A DNA stretch of 64,000 nucleotides. Source: Coenobita brevimanus. Its lineage: Eukaryota; Arthropoda; Malacostraca; Decapoda; Coenobitidae. Positions 1-10,649 of the stretch are shown piece after piece; positions within the stretch are counted from its first letter, which is position 1, and the number at the start of each line of letters is the position of its first letter. The notes beneath the pieces are model-generated. The model made no database searches, was not told where the DNA came from, and saw nothing but the letters and a program-made list of their open reading frames with translations. The translations under genes were made by a program, and so were the position numbers. Location: NCBI GenBank assembly GCA_032717465.1, contig CM064657.1, positions 19,688,232 to 19,752,231 on the forward strand, written 5' to 3'.

Positions 1-1292
1 TAGTAATCATCATTATTGTCAGAGATCATGGCGGCATCATCATTGTCTGCAGTGTCATATGGTGTTCTTGTTCAGAGGATTGGAGCAGTCGTGCACTTGC
101 AGAAAATGCTGCATGCTATCTCTGATTTTCTGCAAGTGCATCTCCTTGTGGCACTAGCTTCTTCTGATGAGCAGCAATAACAGAGCAGGCTCAAGATTCG
201 TTCTGGGGCTGCTAAAGTGCCTGGTAGTAATGGCACCTGTAGCAGTTGTGATTGACTTCAACTCGACACCCATATTCTTTAGGATCTATATTCGGGGGAG
301 AATGACGAGCTGCTGCTTTCCAGAGACGGGCCTGGTACTGAGCCCGTGTTAAATGTAGTTCAAAAGCTTTGATAGTGGGTGGAAGGGATGGAAATTTGAA
401 TGAGTGTGATTTGCTTCAAACAGTTTTTATCTGTATTTCACTAAAGCGGACACTGGACATGGTATCAGCTGTTGTGCTACTGCAGCAAGCAGGACTGAAG
501 GACACGGACTGAGGCAGTAGTGTCAGGATGTTTTCACTCTGTCCGAAAAGGGCAGGTAGATGTCCTTTGTGAAGAGCTTTCACATGTCTCACTTACCTAT
601 ACCATACAGAAAACTATCAGTATCACAGCCAGTTAGTGCATGTAGAGGCAGTTCATATGGTGCTATCTCCGAGTGCTTCCTAGCTGTTGCCCCAGTACTT
701 ACAACAGTTAGTGATGCACTTCCTTGTCAGTACATATTTCCTATAAGACGGGCAGGGAGTGAACCACTTAATTTAGGACTGATCTGAGAAATCAAAGTTA
801 AAATTGTTTCACTGCAGTGAGCATATGCAATCTCTTCATTAACTTTAGTAGAGTAATAGTGTGTACTCAGATCAAGAGATTTGGACTACTGGCTTATCTG
901 CCTGACAACAGATTTGACTGCAGAATAATCTACATCCCTATCTTCAACTAGCTGTACCAACTGGGAGGCATGTGCTCTAATATACAACAATGTAGCCAAG
1001 CCTTTTCAGGACAATAGGAGTAGACAGTCACCAGAATGTTTTGACAGAGCTTAAACTAGTGTGTGCCTTTCATATTGTACTCCATTGTTACCAATATAAT
1101 GTTGATGCATTTCCAGGGATGACCAAAGTCTATTTGTGTCAGCTTCTATACGGTTCACTAACTGATCAAATGCATTATTGAAGATGATGCACACTGCTGT
1201 GACTTAATTCCCATAAAAGCCAGTCTGCAGTCTCTGTGGTAGCGAGCATCCACTGCATGCAAGTCAATGAGTGCCCCATTTACACGAAGTTC
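1..1292 (-). pseudogene. Decayed cysteine-rich (CXC-type) long protein, central and C-terminal parts
   Basis: Read on the minus strand, this stretch keeps pieces of one protein over several frames, with many stops. Near 1200-1290 it reads VDARYHRDCRLAFM, a pattern I associate with a family of long invertebrate proteins of unknown function. Around 700-1000 there are further open stretches such as LLYIRAHASQLVQLV. At about 60-165 a Cys-rich segment contains RRCTCRK followed by CSIFCKC, like a tesmin/TSO1-type CXC repeat. The family name is from memory and the function is not known to me. The gene continues at 2703-3097 beyond a transposon. The coding region appears to run off the left edge. It could be a host gene or cargo of a larger mobile element. 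Confidence 0.45.
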
Positions 1293-1294
1293 TA

Positions 1295-1320
1295 CAGTAT
1301 TTTGCATTATAGATAGACAG
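1295..1320 (+). repeat. Left TIR of the Tc1-type element
   Basis: It begins CAGTATTTTGCATTATAG and is preceded by TA at 1293-1294. It pairs with 2675-2700 over 26 positions with three mismatches. Confidence 0.9.
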
Positions 1321-1766
1321 ATATGAGGAATAGAAAAACAGCGGTCACCATTAATATCACGGAGTCCAGAACTATACCACCGTAGCAATAAAGTTTGTCA
1401 TTCACGCCAAATAGTTTAACAAACGTAGTTTGCCATTCCCACGAAATAGTTTGACATAATTGCAGGTTAGATAAAATTATGTTCGATCAATCCAATATGA
1501 AGGTATGAACATAATTAAACCATCTAGTGTGTACAAAGTATAATACCAATCAATTTAGAATTACTAAACACTTGTATGCAATGTTAAATACAAAGAAAAA
1601 GTAGTTCAAATGATAAGCTTTATAGCAAGAGATTACGTGCGCATCTCATTAGTAACAGTACATACTGTATACCGTTACTCCCATATATCCGCCTTATGAA
1701 GGCATTTCATCAGGTAGCTGTTACTATGTACATAGTTTGCCTGCATTAGTTGTGGTGTTATTACAA

Positions 1767-2450
1767 TTAAGCCTCCTCCATCGCCCCACGTAGTTTGTCC
1801 TCACGGTAAGCCCTGAGAGTCTGACCCACTCTCCTGGCTGCAGCAGTAGCACAACCTCCCGCAATGTTGTTGAGGAGATGCTTCAGGGTAGCTTTGAGGA
1901 CACCGAAGCAGTTCTCTATGGGGTTAAGAAATGGTGAATGTGGTGGGAGGTACCTCACTTCATGGTTGGTCATGGACTGTGCAGCATGACGATGGCACGG
2001 AGCGTTATCCATGATGACAACAGCGTCTTCGTCATCGAGAATAACATCAAGGGATGTTAGAAAATCATTAAGATCTCCTGGGTAACACTCCGGACATGTA
2101 TTTCGTGGTAGATTAATCCCCCAACATCAGAGATAGCGGCTATCAGCGTTATGTTTCCACCTCACTGTCCCCCTACGGTTTGTACGACACGCTCACCTCG
2201 TGCTGCACGACCATACGTTCGCTTTGTGTACAAATTGTAGCCAGTCTCATCCACTTAGACACGGTGTTTCTTAAGCCCTCTCTCGTACATATAATGTGCA
2301 TACTCCACTTGAGGATCTTTAACTGGAGGTGAATTTCTGTTTTGAGGAACGTTTTCACATTTCTTGAGAGTTATTAAAGCACCATCCAATGCTCTTGCAA
2401 CTGTGCTATCGCATACCGGCTGCTTTCTTGGCCAGATTCATGTTTTGCTA
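1767..2450 (-). pseudogene. Tc1-like DDE transposase remnant
   Basis: The product would cut and paste the surrounding element. An N-terminal helix-turn-helix-like stretch (KQPVCDSTVARALDG) lies near 2380-2430. The first catalytic Asp is in VDETGYNLYT near 2240, the second in MDNAPCH at 2009-1992, and the Glu in FLNPIEN near 1915. The 1767-2012 segment is uninterrupted (81 codons), but stops and frameshifts occur upstream: a stop just before the first Asp motif, and others near 2155 and 2060. The second Asp and the Glu are 30 residues apart in this open segment, shorter than the 34 or so of classical Tc1. Confidence 0.8.
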
Positions 2451-2674
2451 TGACGTTCCATTTTCTCTAAGTGTCAAAGTAATGGTATTTGTTGTTGTAA
2501 CGTTTGTAGTATTGACGCTTCATTTCTGTGGCAATGTCGTTAGGACTGAAGTTTGTCCGACTATTTTGTGCTTTGTCTAACATACTGCTATACTGATATA
2601 CTATTTTATGCATTTGTTCCGAACAATGTCCAATTGTTTCAGAGCTTTGAGCTTTGTCATAAACCACCGATTAC

Positions 2675-2700
2675 CTGTCTGACTATAACGCAAAATACTG
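2675..2700 (-). repeat. Right TIR of the Tc1-type element
   Basis: Its reverse complement begins CAGTATTTTGCGTTATAG, and it is followed by TA at 2701-2702. Confidence 0.9.
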
Positions 2701-2702
2701 TA

Positions 2703-3097
2703 CTTCACTGGCTCAGTTATCCTGTCGCTGTGCGCATACTTGGAGGATTGCATCTTTAAGTGTTTGTTCTCCGGGTTTTGTGGGATCGATTGTACGACAA
2801 CGACTCACTGGTCTCCACTGGCTGATGGAGTTTCACTTGCAGGGCAATGCTTTAACTTCAAGTATCTGTCTAGTTTGCACTTTGGTGTATATGATGATAC
2901 ACAGCTCCATGACAGGAAAAAGAGTACGAATTGTCTTTGTTTGCATCTGATTCTAAGTCACTTGGCAAAGTGTAACTGCGTTGTTTGCTAGCACCAATTA
3001 TAGACTGGATGCGATCATACCCTGCTTTGGACAGATTTGGATCTTCAGGCCTGGTGCAGAAGTTTATCCGTTTGAAGTAGCATTCTTCCATCTTCAA
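2703..3097 (-). pseudogene. Same cysteine-rich gene, N-terminal part
   Basis: The minus strand is open from a Met codon at 3097 and reads MKMEECYFKRINFCTRPED, then an FSCH motif near 2890 that resembles the paired Cys/His spacing at the start of these long proteins. After a frame change near 2890 the text continues to about 2703 and ends at a TA dinucleotide, exactly where the Tc1-type element begins. Joining this end to position 1292 across one TA gives an uninterrupted frame (ASEV then ELRVNGAL), so the two parts were one exon before insertion. Several stops and frameshifts show it is dead. Confidence 0.5.
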
Positions 3098-3100
3098 CTT

Positions 3101-5130
3101 TCTGTTTCCTCATGAGCTAAGAACACTGATACATCTGAAATGAAAGAAAGCAAATCTAAGTTAATCAGTTACTTAACGAGTAAAAAAAAAAAAAATAACC
3201 TGCATCAAATGTCATTTACATGTACGAACAACTAAACCACCACCAGGCAGACAGATAATTAAATGATTTACCAGCTGTGATGTATGCTGAGACTCTGCCG
3301 GAAATGTGAGACACAGTATATGATAATCGTCCCACACCCCAACAGATCTCCGTCCCGGCCAGAGTAGGAAGTACAGCTGTGTAGCAATATCTAAAATCAC
3401 AATGGATATATATATGACGCTTAGCTGATAAAATGTGGGTTTAGGTGCGAAATAGTAGATACAAATATGACAACGATGAGTATCAGTGCAGAGTGAGGAA
3501 ACAGCTATGAATCGCAAGCTGCGTTTTTTTTTTTTTTTTCAGTGTCGTAAATCACCTCTATCTTTGTTTTGTGCACTTGTATCTCAGTTATAACAATGGA
3601 AATGGATTTTATGGCCTTAATTATGTAAGAGAAAATAGTATTACCCTGAAAAATCAGTAGAAATTTGACAATTTTATGATATAATCCATTTTTCGATGTT
3701 ATACGGCAGCCATCTTGGACACCATCTTTGATTTCTGGAAATGCCCAATGGTGCCAGAGTGGCAGCATGCAGTTTCCAATTCTGAGGTACTTGCTCTATC
3801 AGAAACGACCATAAACACTATAGGGGATATTTTTCCAAGGTTCAGCCATTGGCTGCCAGACAACAATATCATTCATCTCGGTCAGAGAATACACTGCAAT
3901 AAAGGAGATGAAAGCCAAGGAGCGGTTCACCTATAACGCATCAACCTTGTCGATAAAAGAGACAAAGTAAGTGGCAATTGCAACAGCAACACCTCTAAGC
4001 TAGGAACTGTTGTCACTGCTTGACCAGTAGTATGTGTAACCATTGCTACTTCTCACCATACCCCTGTTGCTTCACTTCAAAAAGTGCAAAGGTACGCCAG
4101 TCCTCAGTCACAACAACTCTCGTGATGACAAATGCAGTCAGTCATTCTTTGAAAGGCTTAAAACATTTAAATCCCCCACTCAGAGTACCTGCTGAAGATT
4201 AAACCTGAGTGTGGTTCTACAGGTTCTTTTTTTTTTTTATGTGACCGACTCTGGGCATAGGCTTCACAGCCTGATTTCAAGGCCCAGTAGTCCTCCTACG
4301 TACCACACATCTCTACATGTCACCACTTCGTCACTAACACCCATCGTCCATACTGAATACATGCTAGGGCTGTCTCATACAGGACTGGTGTATTGGTATT
4401 AGCGGGGGTATTTTTACGACATGTCGGCGGGTCTTTTGGTAGATCAGTAAAGTCTGATTTTACGAAATTCAAATTCTCTGTGCTATTGCAGTTTGAGTTA
4501 CAGGGTTGAGATAAGGGTGGTACCCTCCGTTATCTGACTGGTGAGGTCCCATAGTTTTTATCCAGCAACCATCATGACTGGTGCCAGCACGAGAGGGCCC
4601 AAAAAGCCTGTCAGGCTGGCAAACGAGGAGGGATTCAAAGCAAAACTGGGTCAGGGTCAGGTAACACACGCTGACCCTGGTCCCTCTTCCTCTTCATAAG
4701 TACTGCAAGAGGTAAATTTTTTACAGGGAAGGGACGCAAACCCCACTCCAACCTCCCAAGTCATGAGAGGACCTACCACTAGCTTATGGAGAGGGTCACT
4801 GGATCCCTGACAAGCGCTCTTCAGATTTGTTTCAGAGTTTTCCTTCTACTAGGTGGACTGCCTTTTCTACTAGGTGGACTGCCAAGCAAGGCTAATGAGC
4901 TCCACCCAACCGACTGGATGGCCTTTGACTTAAGTAGCTCATTTGTCGTATGGTAGTTCTTGTTTTTCGTCCTGCAGGGTGTCTAGCCACCCTCCCCACT
5001 GGCCCTAGACCAGGAGGTTTGTCAGTTTAGTTGCCAACAACTCGACCATAAAACAGGTAGTACTGGATTTCATATTACCGATAGCATAACAGTGACTTAC
5101 CTAGTTCAGATCAGATCAGTGCTGTGTGAT
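3101..5130. other. Intergenic stretch, no gene recognised
   Basis: AT-rich DNA with an A run at 3182-3194 and a T run at 3524-3539. A stretch at 4238-4290 (gaccgactctgggcatagg) resembles 41356-41395, so it is a dispersed repeat. A 20-bp direct duplication (ttctactaggtggactgcc) sits at 4845-4883. I see no coding support. Confidence 0.5.
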
Positions 5131-5560
5131 TTAACTTTACCCTTTGACCATTCTCTGTTACCTTGATGTTGACTGATTGTTCTCAAAACTGAACTCTTTC
5201 ATTCAGACTCATCCTCTACCTTTTCACATAGTTTGGGTTAAACTGGATTATAACTGTTTAGATTAGCCTTGCTCTGTGACCTTGCCCTTTGACCTATTGT
5301 TAAAAAAATGGGGATTACTCTTTGGCTGACCTTCAACACTTCCACCAAGTTCAGATAAAAATAGATCAAATCTGAGTTAAGCACACACATGGGTCGAATA
5401 ATTACCTTGTCCTGTGACTCTGACCTTTGAGTCTTCTCAAAGTTGAGTTACTTTTGCCTTACCTTGGTCCTTTCCGTCAAGTTCTGTCTAAAGTTAATAG
5501 ACATTGTTTGTTTTCATGTTAAGCCTTGACCTAACCCTGTGACCTTGACCTTTGACGTAT
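5130..5560. repeat. Degenerate ~130-bp tandem repeat with TGACCTTTGACC cores
   Basis: The core ctgtgacctt...cctttgac recurs near 5277, 5411 and 5537, with a weaker copy near 5140, giving a period of about 126-134 bp. The units are strongly diverged between cores. Each core holds half-sites of the AGGTCA type on the minus strand. Confidence 0.55.
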
Positions 5561-5736
5561 TGTCATAAAAAGGATTAAGTTCCTTCACTAGTTAACTCTC
5601 AAACTTTCCACCAAGATATAAAAATTGAGTTTATTGTTATAGCTGACAGACAGAAAAACACAAACAAATATATCCACATGCACACGCCTATCAATATATA
5701 CAGTATTGCTCTCTCTTGTTTCACGAGCGCGGGTGT

Positions 5737-5782
5737 AATGATGATGATGATGATGATGATGGCTGATGATGATGATGATGAC
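5737..5782. repeat. (ATG)n / (CAT)n microsatellite
   Basis: Two runs of GAT/ATG triplets separated by a short interruption (atggctgatg). The His-rich reading on the minus strand is a by-product of the repeat. Confidence 0.85.
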
Positions 5783-6088
5783 TGTGATAATAAAAATTAT
5801 GTGATCATACTCGTAATTAGGAGGAGAGGGAGAAGGTAACTGATAATGAGATGATTGAGTGAAAACAAAACAACACATTAATTATGATGGAGATGATGGT
5901 GGTGGCGATGATGATGACAAAAGAACTGTAAGAGAATGAAGGAGAAATGAACATGAGAGAAAGGAAAGTGTGACGGACAAAGGAATGTGATAGACACTGA
6001 AAGGAGAATGTGATAGGTGAGAAAATGAGAGATGAAGGGAAGAATATAAGTGACAGTGAGACAATGAATGATGGAGGAGGAATATGTG

Positions 6089-6143
<55 letters not shown>

Positions 6144-6196
6144 AGAGAGAGGAAGGAACAAGACTACCACAAAAGCATATTGCTTCATCTGCATCT

Positions 6197-6249
<53 letters not shown>
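6089..6249. repeat. Compound (GT)n-(GA)n and (CT)n microsatellite
   Basis: (GT)n at about 6089-6128 and (GA)n at 6130-6151, followed after a 46-bp spacer by (CT)n at about 6198-6248. GA and CT runs on opposite sides of the spacer could pair as a hairpin. Confidence 0.9.
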
Positions 6250-6253
<4 letters not shown>

Positions 6254-7675
6254 ATCTATCTTTCAATCTGTCTATCTCCACAACGCATTACCATGAAATT
6301 CACGTCTCCAGCAACAAACCGCATCATTTTACAAACAGATGTGCACCGAACTGCGAGCTAAGGCAAAGCTTATATGGGTTCGAATATTCGCTAGTCAAGG
6401 ATATGGTCATTCTTTAGTCAGGATTAAAATGCAAATTTGGAAGACGTGATACAATAGGGATGTTCATAGATTTTGAAGTGATAATATTCCCTCGAAATGA
6501 CATAACTATACAGAAGAAAACAAATGGAAAATAGAAAAGATCCGGAAAAAGAAGAAGAGTATGAGGAGGAGAAGGAAAAGGATGAGGCTTGGAATCAATG
6601 CCTGTTACTGCACAAGGGTCATTATGGAAGGTTATCAATATCAGCTAATTTTCAGTCTTCCCCTATAAGCACTCAATTTACATATCCCAATTACACTGGT
6701 GAGTGAATAGGAAGAATGTAAACGACCTGATGTTTCTTGCTTATTCCTCATGAGTCAAACGTGGTATAACGTCACGAATCGGCAGTGGCCAGCTGCCTTC
6801 TTACCACATCTGCTGAGGAGATTGTTCTAAGTGTATACAGCGTAGTCATGACACTGGGCAACACAAAGGAAACTCTCTACCTTTAATTCGAACGACTGTA
6901 TGAAAGTGAGAGACCAACTAGACTGCGGGTGTAACACAAACGAACTCCCATTAAAGTATCCAGTAGCAATATCGAGCATTCAAGAATAACCTGAAGTCCT
7001 GATGGTATATCCACGGGCCCACATCTCACAAGATGGGATAAACAAGCTGATAAAGTTTCCTGGCAAACATGCTTCACCCATCCTGCACCTGACTGGTTTC
7101 GTTGTACAGTAGAATATATGTCTTTAGTGCTACTGCCAGATTCACATCACTTAATCACAGCTTAACATCCACGTTAGGAGCATGGATCAGTTTCGTCATG
7201 TTAGAATACATGGACTAGTACCTTCAAAAGTATGGGAACAGAGGATGTATTAATCATTGTAGGTGACTATCATAATGTACTAATAAAAATAAGTCCTTCC
7301 AGATTATGAATGAATTTTGAAGAAAGAAGCACTTTGCGGTCCTATCGGGACACACAGCACATACTCAGATGGGAGACGTTTCTGGATTGTGCTTCGCTTT
7401 GCTAAAAACCAACAATTTATGTGTTGACTTAGGAGCAAGAAAATCAGTGGAAACTTCCCGACCCATTTCGCATATTGTAAAACAAATGTGATCAGTAAGG
7501 ACTCAAATGACCCCTGAAGAAAGTTTCAGTTGACTTCAATTTGAAACGGCCCGTCTACGACCCAGCTGCGACAATCCTATTGTTTCACTGAAATAAGTTT
7601 TTTCTGGTTTCGGCTGCGCTGCACACACAGACATACTTTCAGAATACAATAATTGTATATTGGATTTTACCGTTT

Positions 7676-7680
<5 letters not shown>
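6250..7680. other. Intergenic stretch, nothing recognised
   Basis: Mixed AT-rich sequence without a long open frame, tandem repeat or recognised domain. A purine-rich patch lies at 6530-6590. Confidence 0.4.

Positions 7681-7711
<31 letters not shown>
7681..7711. repeat. (TG)n microsatellite
   Basis: About 15 TG units followed by a short (GC)n run to 7721. Confidence 0.9.
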
Positions 7712-7718
<7 letters not shown>

Positions 7719-7859
7719 CACGAGATTCAGCCCTCATTGGCAAAGGTGGGGAATGTGTCTGAGGAAGGTGACGTCATAGGTGGGAGCATAGTACAGGTGA
7801 CGAGGATTAACTCAAGTCCAGTACCAAGCAGGCGTTCGACCAGTGAGAAATATATCGAG

Positions 7860-8611
7860 TTAGTAAATATAATCATTGGAGGCCAAGATAGAGATATCCT
7901 TTCAAAACCGATTAGAACGAATAATTCAGAACCAAGATGGTTAAACAACAGATTAAAATCTCTCATAGGCGAAAGGAAAAAAATATATAGAAAAATAAAA
8001 TGTGGAGAGGAACACGTACGTAACCGGTACACGATTTTAAATAGGTAAAGAGCGAGATACGGAAAGCAAAGAGAAGTTATGAAAGTAAGATTGCTAGTGA
8101 TTCGAAAGAAAACCCCAAGAGTTTTTATCAAATGTACCGTACGAAAAATAAAGATAGGATAGGACCACTCAGAACAGAATCAGGTGACATTACCAGTGAA
8201 GATAAAGAAATGTGCTCCATCTTAAACAATTATTTCATATCAGTATTCACCAAGGAAAATCTAGACCTGGTCCCTCAAGCAGCAAATATTTACGATGATA
8301 ATACGGAAAATATTCTTAGTAAAATAACCATTATTAAGGAGGACGTATTGAAAGAAATTAATAAGTTAAAACCTCAAAAATCGCCAGGTCCGGACGATAT
8401 ATATATGCAAAAATTATAAAAGAAACCAAAACAGAATTATGTCAGCTACTTTTAACGTTAATTAATGACTCTTTAGTTTCAGGAGAAGTTCCAGAGGCGT
8501 GGAAGACCGCAAACGTAGTACCCATTTTTTTAAAAAAGGAGATAAATCAGCTCCGTCGAATAATCGTCCGATAAGTCTAACGTCAATAGTAGGAAAAATG
8601 TTAGTCAATTT
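7860..8611 (+). pseudogene. CR1 reverse transcriptase, segment 1 (linker and fingers)
   Basis: After PRWLNNRLKSLIGERKK the frame shifts near 8046 and continues through FYQMYRTKNKDRIG and the LKPQKSPGPDDI motif that precedes the RT fingers in CR1-like LINEs. A further frame change near 8418 leads to EVPEAWKTANVVPIFKKGDK and RPISLTSIVGKML. It ends at 8611, where a Jockey-like fragment is inserted. The frame resumes at 9289 with NEISEHLERVN. Confidence 0.8.
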
Positions 8612-9288
8612 TGCGGTTTCATTTGCTCGGGACTTGTCTTGGAAAGATCATATTACATCTCTTGTAAAATCTGCTTCCAAGTGATTGGGTGTGCTAAGCC
8701 GACTCCGTTCCTTCTTTGCCCCTGCACAATTGTTGACTCTATACAGGGGTTTTATCCGCCCCTGTGTGGAGTACAACTCTCATGTGTGGGGAGGCTCCTC
8801 ACATACAGCTCTTCTCAATAGGGTGGAGTCAAAGGCTTTTCGTCTCATTAACTCTCCCCCTCTTACTGACTCCCTTCAACCTCTGTCTCTTCGCCGCAAT
8901 GTTGCATCTTTATCTCTTTTCTATCGCTACTTCAATGGTCACTGTTCCTTTGAACTGTCTGCATGCATTCCTCCACTTCTACGACGGGCGCGTAGCACCC
9001 GTCTAGCAGCAAACTCTCACCCCTTTTCTGTCCAACTCTCTAATGCAAGAGTTAACCGTTACTCCCAGTCCTTCATTTATGCAACAGGTCAACTCTGGAA
9101 CTGTCTCCCTCTGTCTGTATTTCCTGCTTCCTATGATCTCCAGTCTTTCAAACGCAGTGTGTCCAGGCATCTCGAAATGAATGGATCTTGAATTTGGCTC
9201 TCTCTTGTATTTTGTTTTTCTCTTGGAAGGAACAGTTTTGCGGGCTTATGGCCTTTGGTTCCTTCTTCCTCACATAAAAAAAAAAAAA
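8612..9288 (+). mobile_element. 5'-truncated Jockey/BS-like LINE 3' end
   Basis: The fragment begins inside the RT domain (FARDLSWKDHITSLVKSASK), has a stop at 8682-8684, and then encodes the C-terminal 168 residues ending RSVSRHLEMNGS at 9191. A 3' UTR and an A run at 9276-9288 follow. It is a close relative of the near-complete element at 57181-60177: the C-terminal region is nearly identical. It was inserted sense-wise into the CR1 copy. A clear target duplication is not visible, the junction sharing only a few bases. Confidence 0.85.
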
Positions 9289-9652
9289 TGAGATTAGCGA
9301 ACACTTAGAAAGAGTTAACCTTGTAAACGAAAGTCAGCACGGATTCAGGCAAGGACGATCCTGCCTCACAAACTTCTTGTCATTCTTCTCGGATGTCTAT
9401 GAGACAGTAGACAGCGATAAAGCTTACGATTATTATTTATCTGGACTTTAGTAAAGCTTTTGATAGGGTTCCACACGAAAGGTTAGTTAGGAAGGTTCGA
9501 GCACACGGTATAGACGGCGATCTCTTAAAATGGATAGAAACCTGGCTGAAAGGACCAAAGCAGTGAGTATTTATAAATGGAACTAAGTCGGATTGGGGAT
9601 TAGTATCTAGCGATGTACCACTGGGTTCCGTACTCGGTCCCTTATTATTTAT
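9289..9652 (+). pseudogene. CR1 reverse transcriptase, segment 2 (palm)
   Basis: It contains the RT signature stretches ESQHGFRQGRSCLTNFL and LDFSKAFDRVPHERLV (first catalytic Asp near 9449), with one frameshift near 9430. It ends within the GSVLGPLLF motif at the target site of the palindromic SINE. One spurious change near 9565 and a Q-to-L-like change in the GVPQGS region (ccactgggttcc) show decay. Confidence 0.8.
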
Positions 9653-9670
9653 CCAATATAATACCAGTAT

Positions 9671-9738
9671 GCCGGGAATCGAACCCGCCCGGGACTCTCA
9701 GGTGAGAGCCAGGCAGCAATCCACTACACCACGACCAG
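9671..9738 (-). pseudogene. tRNA-Glu(CTC)-like head, left arm
   Basis: Reading leftward, an A-box-like TGGTGTAGTGG (9721-9731), an anticodon-loop sequence CTCTCAC (9702-9708) and a perfect B box GGTTCGATTCC (9675-9685) are visible. The acceptor and anticodon stems do not pair well, so this is a SINE promoter region rather than a working tRNA. Confidence 0.7.
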
Positions 9739-10172
9739 GTAAAAGATATCTCACATTGTCACAATCTTGTAACCAATGTCCCTCCGCCCCCAACTGCGGG
9801 CCTGAAGAGGATGAGATATATAATCCCCTGGCACTCGGGAAAGTAGATGTTTTTAATCTATCCCAAGCACTTACGGCAAGTCAGAATGAAGAAAGAAACC
9901 TGTTTTGTATACAGGAAACCTGTTTTGTATACAGGGAGCAATCCACTACACCACTACCGGATAATATATTGGTATAATGGTAATATATAGGATGATTTTT
10001 CCTTTATACAAAACAGGTTTCTCTCTCCATGCTGACTTGCCGTAAGTGCTTGGGATAGATTTAAAGCATCTACTTACCTGAGTGCCAGGGTGTTATCTCA
10101 TCCTCTTCAGGCCCACAGTTGGAGGCGGAGGGACATTGGTGACAAGACTGTGACAATGTGAGTTAACTTTTA

Positions 10173-10240
10173 CCTGGTTGTGGTGTAGTGGATTGCTGCC
10201 TGGCTCTCACCTGAGAGTCCCGGATTCGATTCCCGGCATA
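10173..10240 (+). pseudogene. tRNA-Glu(CTC)-like head, right arm
   Basis: A box TGGTGTAGTGG at 10181-10191, anticodon loop CTCTCAC at 10204-10210, and B box GATTCGATTCC at 10223-10233, which has one change from the left arm. Stems are poorly paired, as in the left arm. The two heads face away from each other. Confidence 0.7.
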
Positions 10241-10293
10241 CTGGTAATATATTGGATGATTTTTCCTGTGTATAAAAGAGGTTTCTCTCTTCA

Positions 10294-10646
10294 TCCCTTA
10301 TTATTTATTGTATATATAAATGATAGACTTAGGAATCACTAGCAGTATCAGCAAATTTGCCGACGATACAAAAATAGGGCGTATCATTAACTCGACTGAC
10401 GATTGCCATAACTTACAAAAGGAACACGATATATTGTCCAAATGGTCTAAAATTTGGTAAATGGAATTTAACTTTGAAAAACGTTAAGTACTTAATGTAG
10501 GCAAGACCACTGGAGATACTAAATACAGCTTAGATAACAAAGAAATTAGCAAATCGGAATACGAGAGAGATCTAGGAGTTATGGTTAGTAACGACCTCAA
10601 ACCAAGGCAACAGTCCATTAATGCGAGAAATAAAGCAAATAGGGTC
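10294..10646 (+). pseudogene. CR1 reverse transcriptase, segment 3 (FADD box and thumb)
   Basis: The frame resumes after the SINE with YINDLGITSSISKFADDTKI, containing the catalytic FADD box near 10360, then SEYERDLGVMVSNDLKP. It stops at NKANRV (10646), where the RTE element enters. A stop near 10458 breaks the frame. Confidence 0.85.
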
Positions 10647-10649
10647 TAT

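Larger units (their letters stand above)
1295..2700 (-). mobile_element. Tc1/mariner-type DNA transposon, 1406 bp
   Basis: The element has 26-bp terminal inverted repeats at 1295-1320 and 2675-2700, differing at three positions, and is flanked by TA on both sides (1293-1294 and 2701-2702), the classic Tc1/mariner target duplication. It carries a decayed transposase on the minus strand. Its insertion point is inside the cysteine-rich gene, whose frame is restored when the element and one TA are removed. TIR divergence and transposase stops show it is an old copy. Confidence 0.9.
9653..10293. mobile_element. Palindromic tRNA-Glu-like SINE (fold-back dimer), 641 bp
   Basis: Two arms read outward in opposite directions, each with a tRNA-Glu(CTC)-like head: minus strand at 9671-9738 and plus strand at 10173-10240. 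The body between tRNA and centre (for example the cttgggatagat and cctcttcaggcc stretches) is repeated in inverted orientation. The insertion is bounded by a 15-bp target duplication, TCCCTTATTATTTAT, at 9638-9652 and 10294-10308. Removing the insert and one duplicate restores the CR1 frame (GPLLFIVYIND). Near the centre is a third, partial tRNA-like fragment (9939-9965, minus). The right arm carries a 51-bp tail at 10243-10293 that also occurs at 9978-10029, so the element contains a head-to-tail repeat as well. Confidence 0.85.

Noticed and set aside
6010..6417. 135-codon frame with Val-Cys and Arg-Glu runs
   Set aside because: Created by (GT)n, (GA)n and (CT)n microsatellites.
10173..10240. 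Functional tRNA-Glu gene
   Set aside because: A and B boxes are good but acceptor and anticodon stems fail to pair.
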